DNA from: Halichondria panicea
Lineage: Eukaryota > Porifera > Demospongiae > Suberitida > Halichondriidae
Assembly: GCF_963675165.1 (NCBI RefSeq)
Contig: NC_087380.1
Location: 1,355,803-1,419,802, forward strand
Length of the DNA stretch: 64,000 nt
Direction: 5' to 3'
Shown: positions 1 to 25,200 of the stretch, in pieces
Layout of the letters: each line of letters opens with the position of its first letter
Numbering within the stretch: the stretch's first letter is position 1
Program-made: the position numbers and the translations under genes
The notes under the pieces: model-generated
The model's database searches: none
Told to the model about the DNA's origin: nothing
The model's input: only the letters and a program-made list of their open reading frames with translations

Positions 1-203
1 TTAATAGTTTCCTTCATCAGAAGCAAGCATACACACATGCATTATTGGATCGAATCAGTGACCGTAACTCTATACAGTTATAATCAGTTGCATTATGATT
101 TTAGAGTGAGTCCTTTCAGATGGAGATCGAAGTATTTTTAGAGTACTGTTTCAACCTCTCTCCTACAGGGCCCTTACTTGTACGTGTAACTGCCTCATTA
201 CAG

Positions 204-2299
204 GGGGAGTGCTCGCCAGAGAAGAACAAGAACGGATTTGTTGTCTGGAAGTACCTGTTTAGGAGAGATATGAGGTGAGAGGGTATATGTGTTGTGTTAG
301 TATAGCTACTGTATAGCGAGTATACTTCGAGGGTATAAAGTTTTAAGGAAATACCGTTAAAGATGTTAATTTTTGCAGATTTAATTTTCGAGCCTTTTTG
401 CAGCATGCATGCATGCGATATTTAATTAAAATCAGCGAACATTTATACCCTCAAAATTAGTATAGGTGCATGAGGTGCCTGTATATAGTTTTTACTGTAT
501 GCATGTAAGGCCAGGTACTGCATGGGCAGTACTTACCTGGTACTTATGACTATGTTATTGTATGTGTTACTACTTTCTTAAGAAAACACAAAGCAGCTTT
601 GTTTGTTATCATTGAGTTTAGAGTACACTCTATAATGTGCTGTACCTACTGTATATTGTCTGTATGCTATACTGTTACAGTAGTGTAGTGTAGTGTATAT
701 TCATTTTCGTTGTTTCCCTCCTTAGACTGGTCTCTGTTGAGTCGTATCCAGGAGACATTCAACTGCATCGTGTGTCAGGAGGTGGTCTACCAGCTCGTCA
801 CTACCACCTGCAGCCACAACATCTGTAAGGTGTGGAACTACTGACTAGAGATATCACTGTGTCTTTGTAACACCATACCCTCTTGTTGTTATTGTCACGA
901 TGCTGCCGATGGTGTTGAGCCTGAGACAGAGTTCATGTATACGACCTCAAGCTACTGTTGGACTTTGTACCCACCCCTCTCGACGGAGAGGTCAGCCAGT
1001 ACTACCTCTGGGGGATGGACAAGGTGGAAGAGTGTGTTGTGTGCTGTAGATACTAATCATCATTTACTCATTACTGACATGACTGAGAAAGTATACACTA
1101 TACTGAAAGCTTAGAACTGTACAACTCCAGCAGGAGGCTTCTCTGCATCATAGTCTTTAACATAGGTATCATCCATATTCATAATTATTTTGGGACAGTA
1201 GCACCCTCTCCTTGCTAGTGTCCCTGTGGCTATACTCCCCACAGTGGATATGCAGGGGTGCTGAGAATAATTAAGTGAGTATTTTGGGCATTGTACCAGA
1301 GACGTGGTGTCAATCTTATTGGGTCTCACACAATATTTGCACGTTTACACACAATGCATACTATACTGTTAGTATACTGTTGAACTCATTCTATCTCTTT
1401 CCTATACAGATCAAAGAAGAAATAGCTAATGGCCACTTCAACCCCAACAGTGCTCTTGTGTGTCTCAAGTTTATGATACGACACGGACTCATCACACCAG
1501 AAACAGGTGAGAGCATTTTATAGACAGTCCGAGTGATTGTTCCCGTTCCCATTCCCCATACAGAGCCACTGTACGAACACCTGTCCTGCTGTTCCCATAT
1601 CAACCACTACCAGTGATCTATATGGACACTTGACATTGTAGCGTCTTTTTTAATGAGTTTTGTGCACTCCACATTAATTATACATCACGTGGATTTGGTC
1701 TGTAACAGGCATGAAATGCCGCGTGGATTTTCGGCTGTATATTGATAATGCACAATGTTTATCTTTGTTTCCCTCCCTAAGGCTGGTCTGCTGAGAGACA
1801 TTCAACTGCATCGTGTGTCAGGAGGTGGTCTACCAGCCCCATCACTACCACCTGCAGCCACAACATCTGTAAGGTGGGGAACCACAGGTCCTTTGTGTGG
1901 CTTCATAACATTGCTGAGGAATGCAGCTGAAGCTTTTTGCTATCTTTGTATCAGGAGCACTCAGTCTCTTGATTGCATCTATATATTATAGATATAAATG
2001 CATATAAATGCATAAAATTCTCCATGATTATATAGTCAAATGGTTTTGCTTTCAATGAATATTTTATGTACACTATCCCTTCCCCCCCCCCCCCCACACA
2101 CACACTAATGTGTCTGAGTCGTTCCTTCAAGGTGGGTGTGTACAGCTGCCCCAACTGTCGTCATGACCTGGGCAAGGACTATGCCATGACAGTCAACAAG
2201 TCCCTACAGGCAGTACTATTGGACCTGTTCCCTGGATACAATGGAGGGAGATACACACTAGCTGATGGGACTACTGAACAGTATTTAGAACTGCAATGA
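204..2299 (+). pseudogene. UHRF1-like gene 3' remnant, copy 1 (SRA end plus split RING)
   Basis: Three exon-like blocks match the UHRF1/2 E3 ligase order. Positions 204-274 encode SPEKNKNGFVVWKYLFRRDM, like the end of the SRA domain. Positions 726-829 encode LSRIQETFNCIVCQEVVYQ and then TTTCSHNICK, the first half of a RING. Positions ~2104-2299 encode the rest of the RING ([20 protein letters not shown], then [10 protein letters not shown]) and end at a TGA. A second RING half at about 1783-1878 has lost 12 bases. The UBL, tandem tudor and PHD parts are absent from the window. The expected acceptor before the last block reads TAATG where copy 2 reads TAGAC, so the splice site is lost. I take it as a non-functional fragment carried along by the tandem duplication. 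Confidence 0.75.
1410..1616 (+). pseudogene. Two-exon C-terminal coding fragment of unknown gene
   Basis: Exon 1410-1506 (acceptor tatacag, donor gtgaga) encodes IKEEIANGHFNPNSALVCLK, FMIRHGLITPET. It joins in phase 1 to exon 1564-1616, which encodes EPLYEHLSCCSHINHYQ and a TGA stop. Clean splice sites and an open frame suggest a true gene end. I do not recognise the family. It lies between the two RING pieces of the UHRF1 remnant. Versions of the second exon recur at about 35171-35220 and 45071-45120, so it belongs to the duplicated block. Confidence 0.5.
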
Positions 2300-2415
2300 G
2301 GCATGTCATGTGCACCTTCCTTATTGAGCAATGTGCTTTCATTATGAATCTACTTATAATTGTTATTTCTTTGAGCAATATATCAGCTAACCTTATAGCA
2401 AGAGTTCATTATAGG

Positions 2416-14496
<12,081 letters not shown>

Positions 14497-14921
14497 AACT
14501 AAAATGGAAACTAGAACTGGGTAGCAGCTTTTGTTCCGCTCACATTTGGGAGGGGGAGATTCTAATATAATGTGCACATGTTTGAAGTTAGACGTAGGAT
14601 TTTAGTTTCGTGTATTGCCACAATGTCCTTTTAGTCTTTTCAGTATAATGAATCAATTTTGGGAGGATTTGGACGAGAGTCGCCTAACTAAAAATCGGCC
14701 AATTAAAATAGATTGTGTCTTTTGTGGCGGCCGTGGTTCAGGTCGTCTTGTGATAATGTTATGTTTAACTGATGGCTTGTCATACAGCCGCATAACATTG
14801 CTAATGAATGCAGCTCAGATTGAGAAGCCTTTTTTAATAGCTACCTTGTACTTGTACCCTCCTCCTTCTTTTATCTATAGACCTTTTATAACCTTAAAGC
14901 CAACATGCATGCTCGTTTAAT
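14497..14921 (+). other. 3' flank of the first receptor
   Basis: About 425 bp after the stop, near-identical to the flank after paralogue 2 (26563-26830 and 27852-27965). It contains the stretch that in paralogue 2 is interrupted by a LINE, so it serves as an empty-site reference. No gene is seen. Confidence 0.6.
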
Positions 14922-15123
14922 TAATAGTTTCCTTCATCAGAAGCAAGCATACACACATACATTATTGGATCAAATCAGTGACCATAACTCTATACAGTTA
15001 TAATCAGTTGCATTATGATTTTGGAGCGAGTCCTTTCAGATGGAGATCGAAGTATTTTTAGAGTACTGTTTCAACCTCTCTCCTACAGGGCCCTTACTCG
15101 TACGTGTAACTGCCTCATTACAG

Positions 15124-16150
15124 GGGGAGTGCTCGCCAGAGAAGAACAAGAACGGATTCATTGTCTGGAAGTACCTGTTTAGAAGAGATATGAGGTGAGA
15201 GGGTATATGTGTTGTGTTACTGTATAGCGAGTATATTTCGAGGGTATAAACTTTTAAGGAAATACCGTTAAAGATGTTAATTTTTGCAGATTTAATTTTC
15301 GAGCCTTTTTACAGCATGCATGCATGCGATATTTAATTAAAATCAGCGAACATTTATACCCTCAAAATTAGTATAGGTGCATGAGGTGCCTGTAGATAGT
15401 TTTTACTGTATGCATGTAAGGCCAGGTACTGGGCAGTACTTACCTGGTACTATGACTATGTTATTGTATGTGTTAATACTTTCTTGAGAAAACACAAAGT
15501 AGCTTTGTTTGTTATCATTGGGTTTAGAGTACATCCTATGATGTGCTGTACCTACTGTGTATTGTATACTGTACTGTATGCTATACTGTTACAGTAGTGT
15601 AGTGTAGTAGTATACTGATTTCCATTGCCCGTCACTACCACCTGCAGCCACAACATCTGTAAGGTGGGAAACCACTGACTAGAGATATCACTAATGTAGT
15701 GTGTCTCTGTAGTGTGTGGCTTTATAACCGTCTGATGAATGCAGCTCAAGATTGAGAAGCTTTTTTAATACCTAGTATATAGGCTACGTATATCTATAAT
15801 TATAGAGACCGTTTATAACACATCAATTTCTATTTTCACCAATAAACTGCATGCATGGTTTTGCTTTCAATGAGTATCTTATGCAAGTGTACACTATCCT
15901 ACTGCGTCCCTCACTTACCCCGCACCCGCCCCTACACACCACACACACCCACACACTAGACGTGCCTGAGTCGTTCCTTCAAGGTGGATGTGTACAGCTG
16001 CCCCAACTGTCGTCATGACCTGGGCAAGGACTATGCCATGACAGTCAACAAGTCCCTACAGGCAGTACTGCTCCCTGGGTACAATGGAGGGAGATGACAC
16101 TACACACACTAACTGGGACCACTGAACAGTATTTAGAACTGCAATATAGG
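15124..16150 (+). pseudogene. UHRF1-like remnant, copy 2
   Basis: The SRA-end exon at 15124-15194 (SPEKNKNGFIVWKYLFRRDM) is intact. Of the RING first half only the tail remains (about 15630-15666). The last exon at about 15957 onward keeps [21 protein letters not shown] but has a 10-bp loss before PGYNGGR, and then a TGA. The RING is broken, so the fragment is not functional. Confidence 0.75.
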
Positions 16151-16261
16151 CATGTCATGTGCACACTTCCTTATTGTGACGACGTTTGTTATTGAATGTT
16201 GTTTCAGTATGAATCTACTTATAATTGGTTATTTCTAGAGTTCATTTAATATTATATTAGG

Positions 16262-19200
16262 ATGAATAATGAACTCCTGGCTACAAGAATAATGAGAATG
16301 TTCCCCTCAAGGTTATTTCTCTGCTGTCTGCTGGGAAGTGCTTTCCTAGTGTATGGGCAGCCTTTGAGTGAGTTGATATAGATTATGCAGTGCAACTAGC
16401 TTTTACTGATTATGTAGACGTCTGTATAGTGTAATACTATTAAATCTTGTGTTACTAGTACTGGTGTTATCTAAGTAGTACCAGAGCATCAATTATTGTA
16501 TTAATGGCATACAGCTAGACTAGCATCACCCACTGAGTCCTCTACCACTAACCACACTGGAGAGATCATCTCGTTTTCTGATGTTGGACCAAAAATTGAT
16601 AGTGATCCATCAGCCTGGTATTGCTACACCTCAGACCCTGGTGGTGTAGTGTGGCAGTTCCCTGATGGGAGTGGTGTGCCCATAGGCAACCCGAACAATC
16701 CCAGCACAGCTGCAGGTGATGACGAACTGATCATCACTGGTGTTGTTGGAGTTGGCGTTGCTCTGCATCGTGGTCCTGATCACTTCAGTCCTGATGGAAA
16801 ACACTGCTGTGTGAGGATTTCCACCACTGAGAGGAAATGTGTCACGTTCAGTGAGTGCTGACTATTATTATTGTCTATGTCCAATACTTACCCCCATCCC
16901 CACATGCAGCTCCCTGCCCCACACTGAGTCCCTTGTCTAATGGACAAATCTTATACAACCCTGGTACCGACATGGCCACAGCCACCTACACCTGTAACAC
17001 TGGGTACACTGTGACTGGTACCATCTCATCCATTATCTGTAACAAGGGTACAAGGGAGTGGAGTAGCACTGAGAGACCCACTTGTGAACGGCGTAAGAAA
17101 CATTTGATTTAATTTTTCACATTTATTGGCTTCCTCCTTGCATACAGTGATTTGTCCAGACATCATCATCCCAGCCAATGGAGTGATCACTTACAACCCA
17201 ACAACTACCCCCAGAGATGTGGGGTCCATGGCTTCCTACAGCTGTACCACTGGCTACCTGATGACTGGACTGGCAGTGAGGATGTGTACTGTCACTGGAT
17301 GGAGCACTGGAGATGATCCCGTCTGTACTGGTGAGGGTGATGGGTAAAGTGTTGTTGAACTGATGTGATCAAGTGTGTACCCGGACCCATATATATACAC
17401 AGCTATCTGTCCTGACCTCCCTGCACTGGTCAACGGAATGATATTCTACAATCCACTCTCCACCCCCAGACTGCAGGGAACAGTGGCTAGACACTTCTGT
17501 ATTGTCACTGGGTACCAACTGTCCTCATCCACTACTACTAGGACCTGTCAGTCTAACAGAACATGGAGTGGATCATCCCTCATTTGTAACCGTAAGTCTT
17601 AGATATGAGTAACTTTACCGTTTTAATTTATCATGTATTATAGCTGTCTTCTGTGGCTCCCCTCCCACTGTCCCCAATGGAGTGATGACCAGCTCTACTG
17701 GTACAACATTCGGAGCAATAGCCACCTACTCCTGCAACACTGGGTACCAAAGGTCAGGATCAGCCACGATAACTTGTCAGACTAGTGGGAGCTGGAGTGC
17801 AGCACCAGTGTGTAGAGGTAAGACACATCACTGAAGGTATTGTATCAGGCTATTTCCCCCAGCCATCTGTTCTAACCTCTCTGTACTGGTCAACGGAATC
17901 ATCGTCTACAATCCAACCTCCACCCCCAGACTGCAGGGAGCCATGGCTAGACACTTCTGTGACACTGGGTACCAACTGTCCTCATCCACTACCACTAGGA
18001 CCTGTCAGTCTAACAGAATGTGGAGTGGATCATCCCTCATTTGTAACCGTAAGTCTTATAGATATTAGTATTATGAGAAACTTTATCGTTATTATGTATT
18101 ATAGCTGTCTCCTGTGGCTCTCCTCCCACTGTTCCCAATAGAGTGATAACCAGCTCTACTGGTACAACATTCGGAGAGACGACCATCTACACCTGTAGCA
18201 CTGGGTATCAAAGGTTAGGACCAGCCACGATAAGTTGTCAGGCTAGTGGGAGCTGGAGTGCAGCACCAGTGTGTAGAGGTAAGACACATCACTGAAGGTA
18301 TTGTATCAGGCTATTTCCCCCAGCCATCTGTTCTAACCTCTCTGTACTGGTCAACGGAATCATCGTCTACAATCCAACCTCCACCCCCAGACTGCAGGGA
18401 GCCATGGCTAGACACTTCTGTGACACTGGGTACCAACTGTCCTCATCCACTACCACTAGGACCTGTCAGTCTAACAGAATGTGGAGTGGATCATCCCTCA
18501 TTTGTAACCGTAAGTCTTATAGATATTAGTATTATGAGAAAATTTATCGTTATTATGTATTATAGCTGTCTCCTGTGGCTCTCCTCCCACTGTTCCCAAT
18601 AGAGTGATAACCAGCTTTACTGGTACAACATTCGGAGAGACAACCATCTACACCTGTAGCACTGGGTATCAAAGGTTAGGACCAGCCACGATAAGTTGTC
18701 AGGCTAGTGGGAGCTGGAGTACAGCACCAGTATGTAGAGGTAAGACACATCACTGAAGGTATTGTATCAGGCTATTCCCCCCAGCTATCTGTCCTGACCT
18801 CCCTTTACTGGTCAATGGAATCATCGTCTACAATCCAACCTCCACCCCCAGACTGCAGGGAGCCATGGCTACACACAGCTGTACTACCACTGGGTACCAA
18901 CTGTCCTCATCCACTACCACTAGTACCTGTCAGTCTAACAGAATGTGGAGTGAACCATCCCTAACTTGTCAAAGTGAGTTGTGTTGACCCTTTAAAGTTT
19001 TTACACACAATAATTTTCAGTTGTGGACTGTAACAATCCTCCGATGATCTCAAATGGAATGAGGCAATTTTCTGCAACTACATTTGGAGAGACTGCCACT
19101 TATATGTGCAATGGAATCTTTGTTCTATCAGGAAGCTCCACCGTAACTTGTATGGCTAGTGGACTCTGGAGCACACATCCAATATGCTCTCGTCAGTCAA

Positions 19201-22200
19201 TAGTATATTAAAGATCATATCTGCACGTATTTTTATTGTGCAGCTGTTTGTGAGGACCTTCCCCCACTTGCTAATGGAGTGATTAGCTACAGCACGATGT
19301 TGTCCCCAAAACCAGATGGTACAGTGGCCACCTACACCTGTGGCATTGGGTACGATATCTTTGGTCCCAGAACAAGAACATGTCAATCAGACACTACCTG
19401 GACTGGAGGAGGAGACATAGTCTGTCAAGGTATCTTTATTGCTTGTACCTTTAGTGACACATGACTTCTCCTACAGCAAGCTGTCCTGCTCTCACTCTAT
19501 TAAATGGTGACATGATCACTTACAACATGAACACCTCTCCTATTCCAGTGGATACTGTGGCTACCCACACCTGTAGTGCCACGTTTGTGCTCTCTGGTGA
19601 TGCTACCAGGACATGTACTAACAGTGCTAGTGGAGGAATCTGGAGTGGATCAATGCTAACATGCAGTGGTAAGCAATCTTCTCTTGTTGTATTATCAATT
19701 AAAGTCCATACAATTATGGTGTCCTTATAGGGACATGTGAGGACCTACCCAACATCACTAATGGAGCCATTGCTTATATATATTCATCAGCCTCTCCACG
19801 TACTAATGGGAGTACTGCCATTTATTCTTGTGGGATGATGCTTATGGTGATGGGGAGCAGTATAAGAACATGTCAATCAGACCGTAGCTGGAGTGGAGAT
19901 GAGCCATTCTGTCAAAGTCAGTTCCCATACATGCATGTGTTCTAGTTAAATGCCATATTTTATTGCAGGAGTGTTCCTTCAACATGAAGGATCCACAATA
20001 GCTGAGGCTAGTTTTCAAGTGCAACTTGACACCATTGGAGAGGGGGAGAGAGGACTGGTGTGCAGGACTGACCACCAACAATGCTGTAACAATACCTCTA
20101 ACGCTACGTGGCTTACTCCCAATGGCACTACTGTCTCTTCAACACGTGGAAACTCTGACTTCTATACAGACACTGGTGTCGGGTTCATACGCCTCAACCT
20201 CATCAGAAATGTCACTACTGCAACTGGTGAATATTGCTGCCAAGTGCCAGTGGAGGGAGGAACTATCGAGAGATTCTGTGCAGAACTATTCCTGCCTGCA
20301 CCTCAAGGTAGCTCGAAAACAATACAAAAACCTGTAACCATTTGTTGTTTTTCCTAGTTTCTGCTTCTCTCTCTATTGCTGCTGTTGCTGGTGGGATAGT
20401 CGGTGCTATAGTGGTGGTGATTCTAGTGATCTTGGTCATCATATTCCTAGTACTGTTCCTGAGGTAAGTCATGCATATGGTACCATCATGCAGTGTGTGT
20501 ATATATTATGTATATATACATTCATTGTGGATCTAGCTAAAAACAATAATATTATTGTGTACTCCAAACAACCCACAACCTGTTCATTGTGTATCCAACA
20601 CCACAATAGTGTATATAGACACTAAAATGCCAATACAACTGTTCAGACGCTCACGGAAGAAGCAGTATGAACTCGCTGCCAAAAACTCTGGTCTCTCTAC
20701 TGTATATACCAAACACAGCGATGCCAGTGATGGGGGCGTGGCTATTATATCCAAAAATCAAGGTCAGTGCTGCTGCTGATTAGTGTGATGAATTTCACCA
20801 CTTTAAAAAAGTGTAGAGCCTACCATCACTGGCTTCCCAAGTGAGAGCAGGGCTAATGAAGGGGAGGAGGTGGTCATTAAGCCCAAGGTGGGAGGTCACC
20901 CTCCACCCAGTCTCACCTGGTACCACGATGGTAGGGAGGTGACTGCAGACTATGCCACAGAACTGGACCAGGACGGTGGATTATCCTTTCCTAGTGTAGA
21001 GGCTAAGCATGCTGGTGAGTATAGGCTATATACACCAAGGTCTTGTTGTGTACGATAAAATTGACCACAACTGGGAATGTGTACAACTCTCACATTGAAA
21101 ATACACTTTGGTTTGCTATTTGATAACACACTAATCGCTATATGTCTCATTAGTTAACTATATTATAATAGCATATGCAGGGTGTGTGTTTGGGTTATAG
21201 ACACACAACTGACTAGCTGTTGTATGTGCATGTGTGTGCAGGTGTGTATAAGCTGGTGGCCAGTGGACCTTCTGGCACAGCTGAGAAAGAGCTCCAGTTG
21301 ATAGTAGTATCAGAGGGAGGGAAAGAAGAGGTGACAGATGAGGTGGACCTCACTCCTATACCAGTGGATGGGTTTGGAGCATATGTCACTGAGCAGCATG
21401 CTAATGGAAATAAAAAGTTTGCCAGTAACTATTTGGTGGGTTTAATACATGTGTAGATTCTACCAGCGTCTTAATGTGCTGTATTGATTCCCTCCTCCAC
21501 ACCAGCTTATACAATCTTGACTCTACACACTGTACAGGGTCTCGGTGGCAAGGAAAGTGAACGCTCAACAGCAATTGCCAAACAGCACAAAGATGAAAAT
21601 AGATTTGGAAACATTCTTGTGTGTAAGTTCCTGAGGATATTTTATACTAAGTTCCTATTGTGGATTCATACACACACACTGACACCGGCTTGGTTTCCTG
21701 CAGATGATGACAACCTCATTATCCTAGACCCCATCCCTGGACAAGAGGACTGTCAGAGTGACTACATCAATGCCTGCTATGTAGACGTGAGTGTAGTGTG
21801 TGTGTGGGTCATGGAAATTGATGGTGCATGTTTGGAACTATATGTAGCTAGTGACAGGAAGGAGTCGGATATTCCTATTCATGCGTGTTATAACAGCCTG
21901 CGATGGCTGCTGTCTCTCCCATGAAAGTCAATGAATAACCATGTAATTTAAATTGGACACCAAAAAGGACGTAAACAAGATGGTTGATTGATAATTTGAT
22001 ATTTAATTTAGCATTTCAGTGAAGCACACTTCTCCTTCAGATGTTGCACGCATCTTCGCTATAATTATTAATTGTATATACACATTGTTGCTACATGCAT
22101 GCACTTTATTGAGCTGATAATTATGTGATTGTGTGTTGTTTTTATTGTGGGTAAATAATCCATAACAGTGAAAGTAAATGAAGGATAAATTATTGCTTGT

Positions 22201-25200
22201 AGCGTTGTTGTGAGATAATGAATAATGTATTCTCTCTATCATGAAACGCCAGCAAAGAACCTGAATGCGAGAAATGCGAATTAAAAAAGTGCTGTACCTC
22301 ACTTAAACCATACCAATATCAACCGTAACCAACACCAACCCATCTCTTAATTGTTCTGTCCTTTTTTGGTACCTTTTGGTATTTGAGCGGCTCAACCACT
22401 GGCAACCCTACTTCCTCCCAAAAGATTTTTGCACTTGCTTGTACTACACTTTTGCCTAATTTGTAGGTTTGCGCTAGCTATAGATCGAATATCTGCAGTC
22501 TAGTAGGTGGTATAACGCTGCTAGCTGTACTGAATTTTTATTTTCACTGTTGCACAAAAAGTTGTATTTTTTGTTATATGTTACAGACTCTATCCTAGAG
22601 AGGAGATTTTTTGCTATTTTCATCATAATTATTAGCACTATACCCTGCTATAATTATTCATGATAACCAGCATGTTTATGTCGAGTCATGTTACCTTCAA
22701 ATGGTGTCATGCTCTCTTCTGCAGGGTTTTGTCAAGCGAAACAAGTTTATTGCTTCTCAAGGTATCAATTTTTCACTAGAACATAACTGTACACACAAGA
22801 CTGTAACTATATATGCACACTTGCTGTGTGCTTGCTTTTACAATCATATCAGTTACTATTGTTAAATACTTCATTGCTTGTTTTCAATATGTCTATTGCC
22901 CCCCTCCCACATAAAGGACCACTACCCAATACTCTAATGGACTTCTGGCGCATGATGTGGCAGGAGAGACCACCCATAATAGTCATGCTCACCAACGTCA
23001 TGGAGAAGAACAAGATCAAGTGTCAACAGTACTGGCCTGACAGTGGCAGTGTGAGCTATGGCCCTTTCACGGTCACCATCACAGACCAGCAGGTCCTGGC
23101 TGACTACACTGTCAGAAACCTACAACTTGCAGTAAGTACACATTATGATGGCACATGTTGACATTTTAGGATTGTGTTTTTTGGAAGTTTACTTTCATGC
23201 ATACAGTTTCTTTTGTTATTGTGAAATGTTTGTCTTTATTGTAATGGATTGGAGTTATGCTCTCGACAGATTCTTGTTTCCAAGCACGTGTTAACTAACG
23301 TGGCACATGTTGACATTATTAGCATTGTGTTTTTTGACAGTTTATTCATTATGGTGAGATATTTCTTTGTCACAGATCAAAGGGGAAAGTGGGAAACCTT
23401 TCAAGACCACTCAGTTTCACTTTACGACGTGGCCTGATCACGGAGTGCCTGACTATGCCACGCCCATTCTTGGGTTCCATCGTCGGGTCAAATCTCAGCA
23501 CAAGCCATCCAGAGGTCCCCTCCTGGTCCACTGCAGTGCTGGTGTGGGACGCACAGGCACTTACATTGCCATTGATAATGTCCTCGATCAGATCGCAACT
23601 GAGGGTATCGTCGATATTTCCGGCACAATTGTCAAATCTCGCAACCAGAGAATGAAAATGGTCCAGACCCGGGTAAGCAAGACACAGAAGCTTACACAGT
23701 TAATTAGTGTTATAATTATGTCGCATGAGAATGTGTAATGTGGGGATAACTTGTAGTCAGGGAAAGTGGGTCATTTGTACACACTATAGGGTCTTGTCCC
23801 CACCCACTTCTTCTCAGAGATGGGCCTGGTATTAGCTAACGCAGGATGACGTTATCTGTCTTCCTTGTAGAATTCTTTACCATAATTATGCTATGCTATG
23901 CGGATTTTTTTTGGTTTTAAAGTTGTTCTTGTCTCTATAGCTTTGTTTTTAGCTTTTAGATTGTTTTTTTGCTGTTGTTCGATGGGAACTACGAGTATAG
24001 GCCACATATGCATTATGTACAACTCTCATTCAATTATTGATTCAAAACAGCTCACACACTGCCATTTTGATTCTACTGAGTATGCTCATTGCCCCTCTCC
24101 CTGCAGGACCAATATGTGTTCATCCACGATGCTATCCTGGAGTCAGTGACGTGTGGAGACACTCAGATCTGTGCTGCAGATCTGCGCAGGCAGATACAGA
24201 AGATGTCATTAGTGGCCCCGGGAAAAACCACCTCAGAATTTCAATACCAATTCCAAATTCTGGAACAGGTCTCTCCAAATCCGAATGAGGTCAACTGCAG
24301 TAGTGCATTGAGACACAAGAACTTGAACAGGGGAATACAGTACCTACCAAGTAAGTTTTTAGATTTTAGAATAAACGACCTTTACCTGATTATATGTAAA
24401 CGCCCCTGTACCAACTCCACAGTTGAGAATCATCGTGTGTTCCTGAAAGGGCAGGACCCTGGCCGTGACTACATCAATGCCGTCTTTGTCAATGTAATAC
24501 TAAGTGTGTTTGCAAAGTTCATGTGTTTGCAAATAGACTTACAGAACACAACTTTTTTTTAATTGGACATTCGCAACTAGTCTATCAAAATAGCTCTGAA
24601 AACAGGCCTGATTAAGAAAAAACCCACTTACATATAGCCCACGCTTTTTCAGAAAAGGAAAATTTGAGTCAGAAAAAAATCACTCACTAAGCACACCATA
24701 ATTAATTATAACGCTATAATTATGCCTCGAGGCGTAGCCGCACGAGGGATACGGTAAAGCTGACTGTGTGTGTGTCTGTCTGTCTGTGTGTGTGTGTGTG
24801 TATTCCAGCTATAACTGCTCAACGGTTGCAATGTAACGAAAACTAACAGCTTCTATAGGCTTCTAGCCACATTCTCTTGGATTTTGATTCGTGGATTAGC
24901 AAACTAAAGCTTCTTTCTCGAGTTATGGCTAGTTTGACTCACATTGAAGGCTGTTGCAGTCTCTTCAGAATCTTTCATAGCATCATCTGTCCGCACAAAC
25001 TTTCTATTCAACATATGAGTTAGCCTTGCACTAAAGCGCTAGCTTTTTGTTAGCTACAATACTCAGAAAATATCTGTTAAAACAGCTAGCTAGCAGTAGC
25101 CATTTGTGAAATTGATCTCTTTGGACACACCCTTTAATTATTCCTGTGGATGTAATGCGCATGCGCGCTCATTCCCCACGTGTGAGAAAATAATATCCCA

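Noticed and set aside
204-2299. A working E3 ligase gene at the left edge
   Set aside because: The last acceptor is lost, the RING half is duplicated with a deletion, and no UBL, tudor or PHD exons lie in the window.
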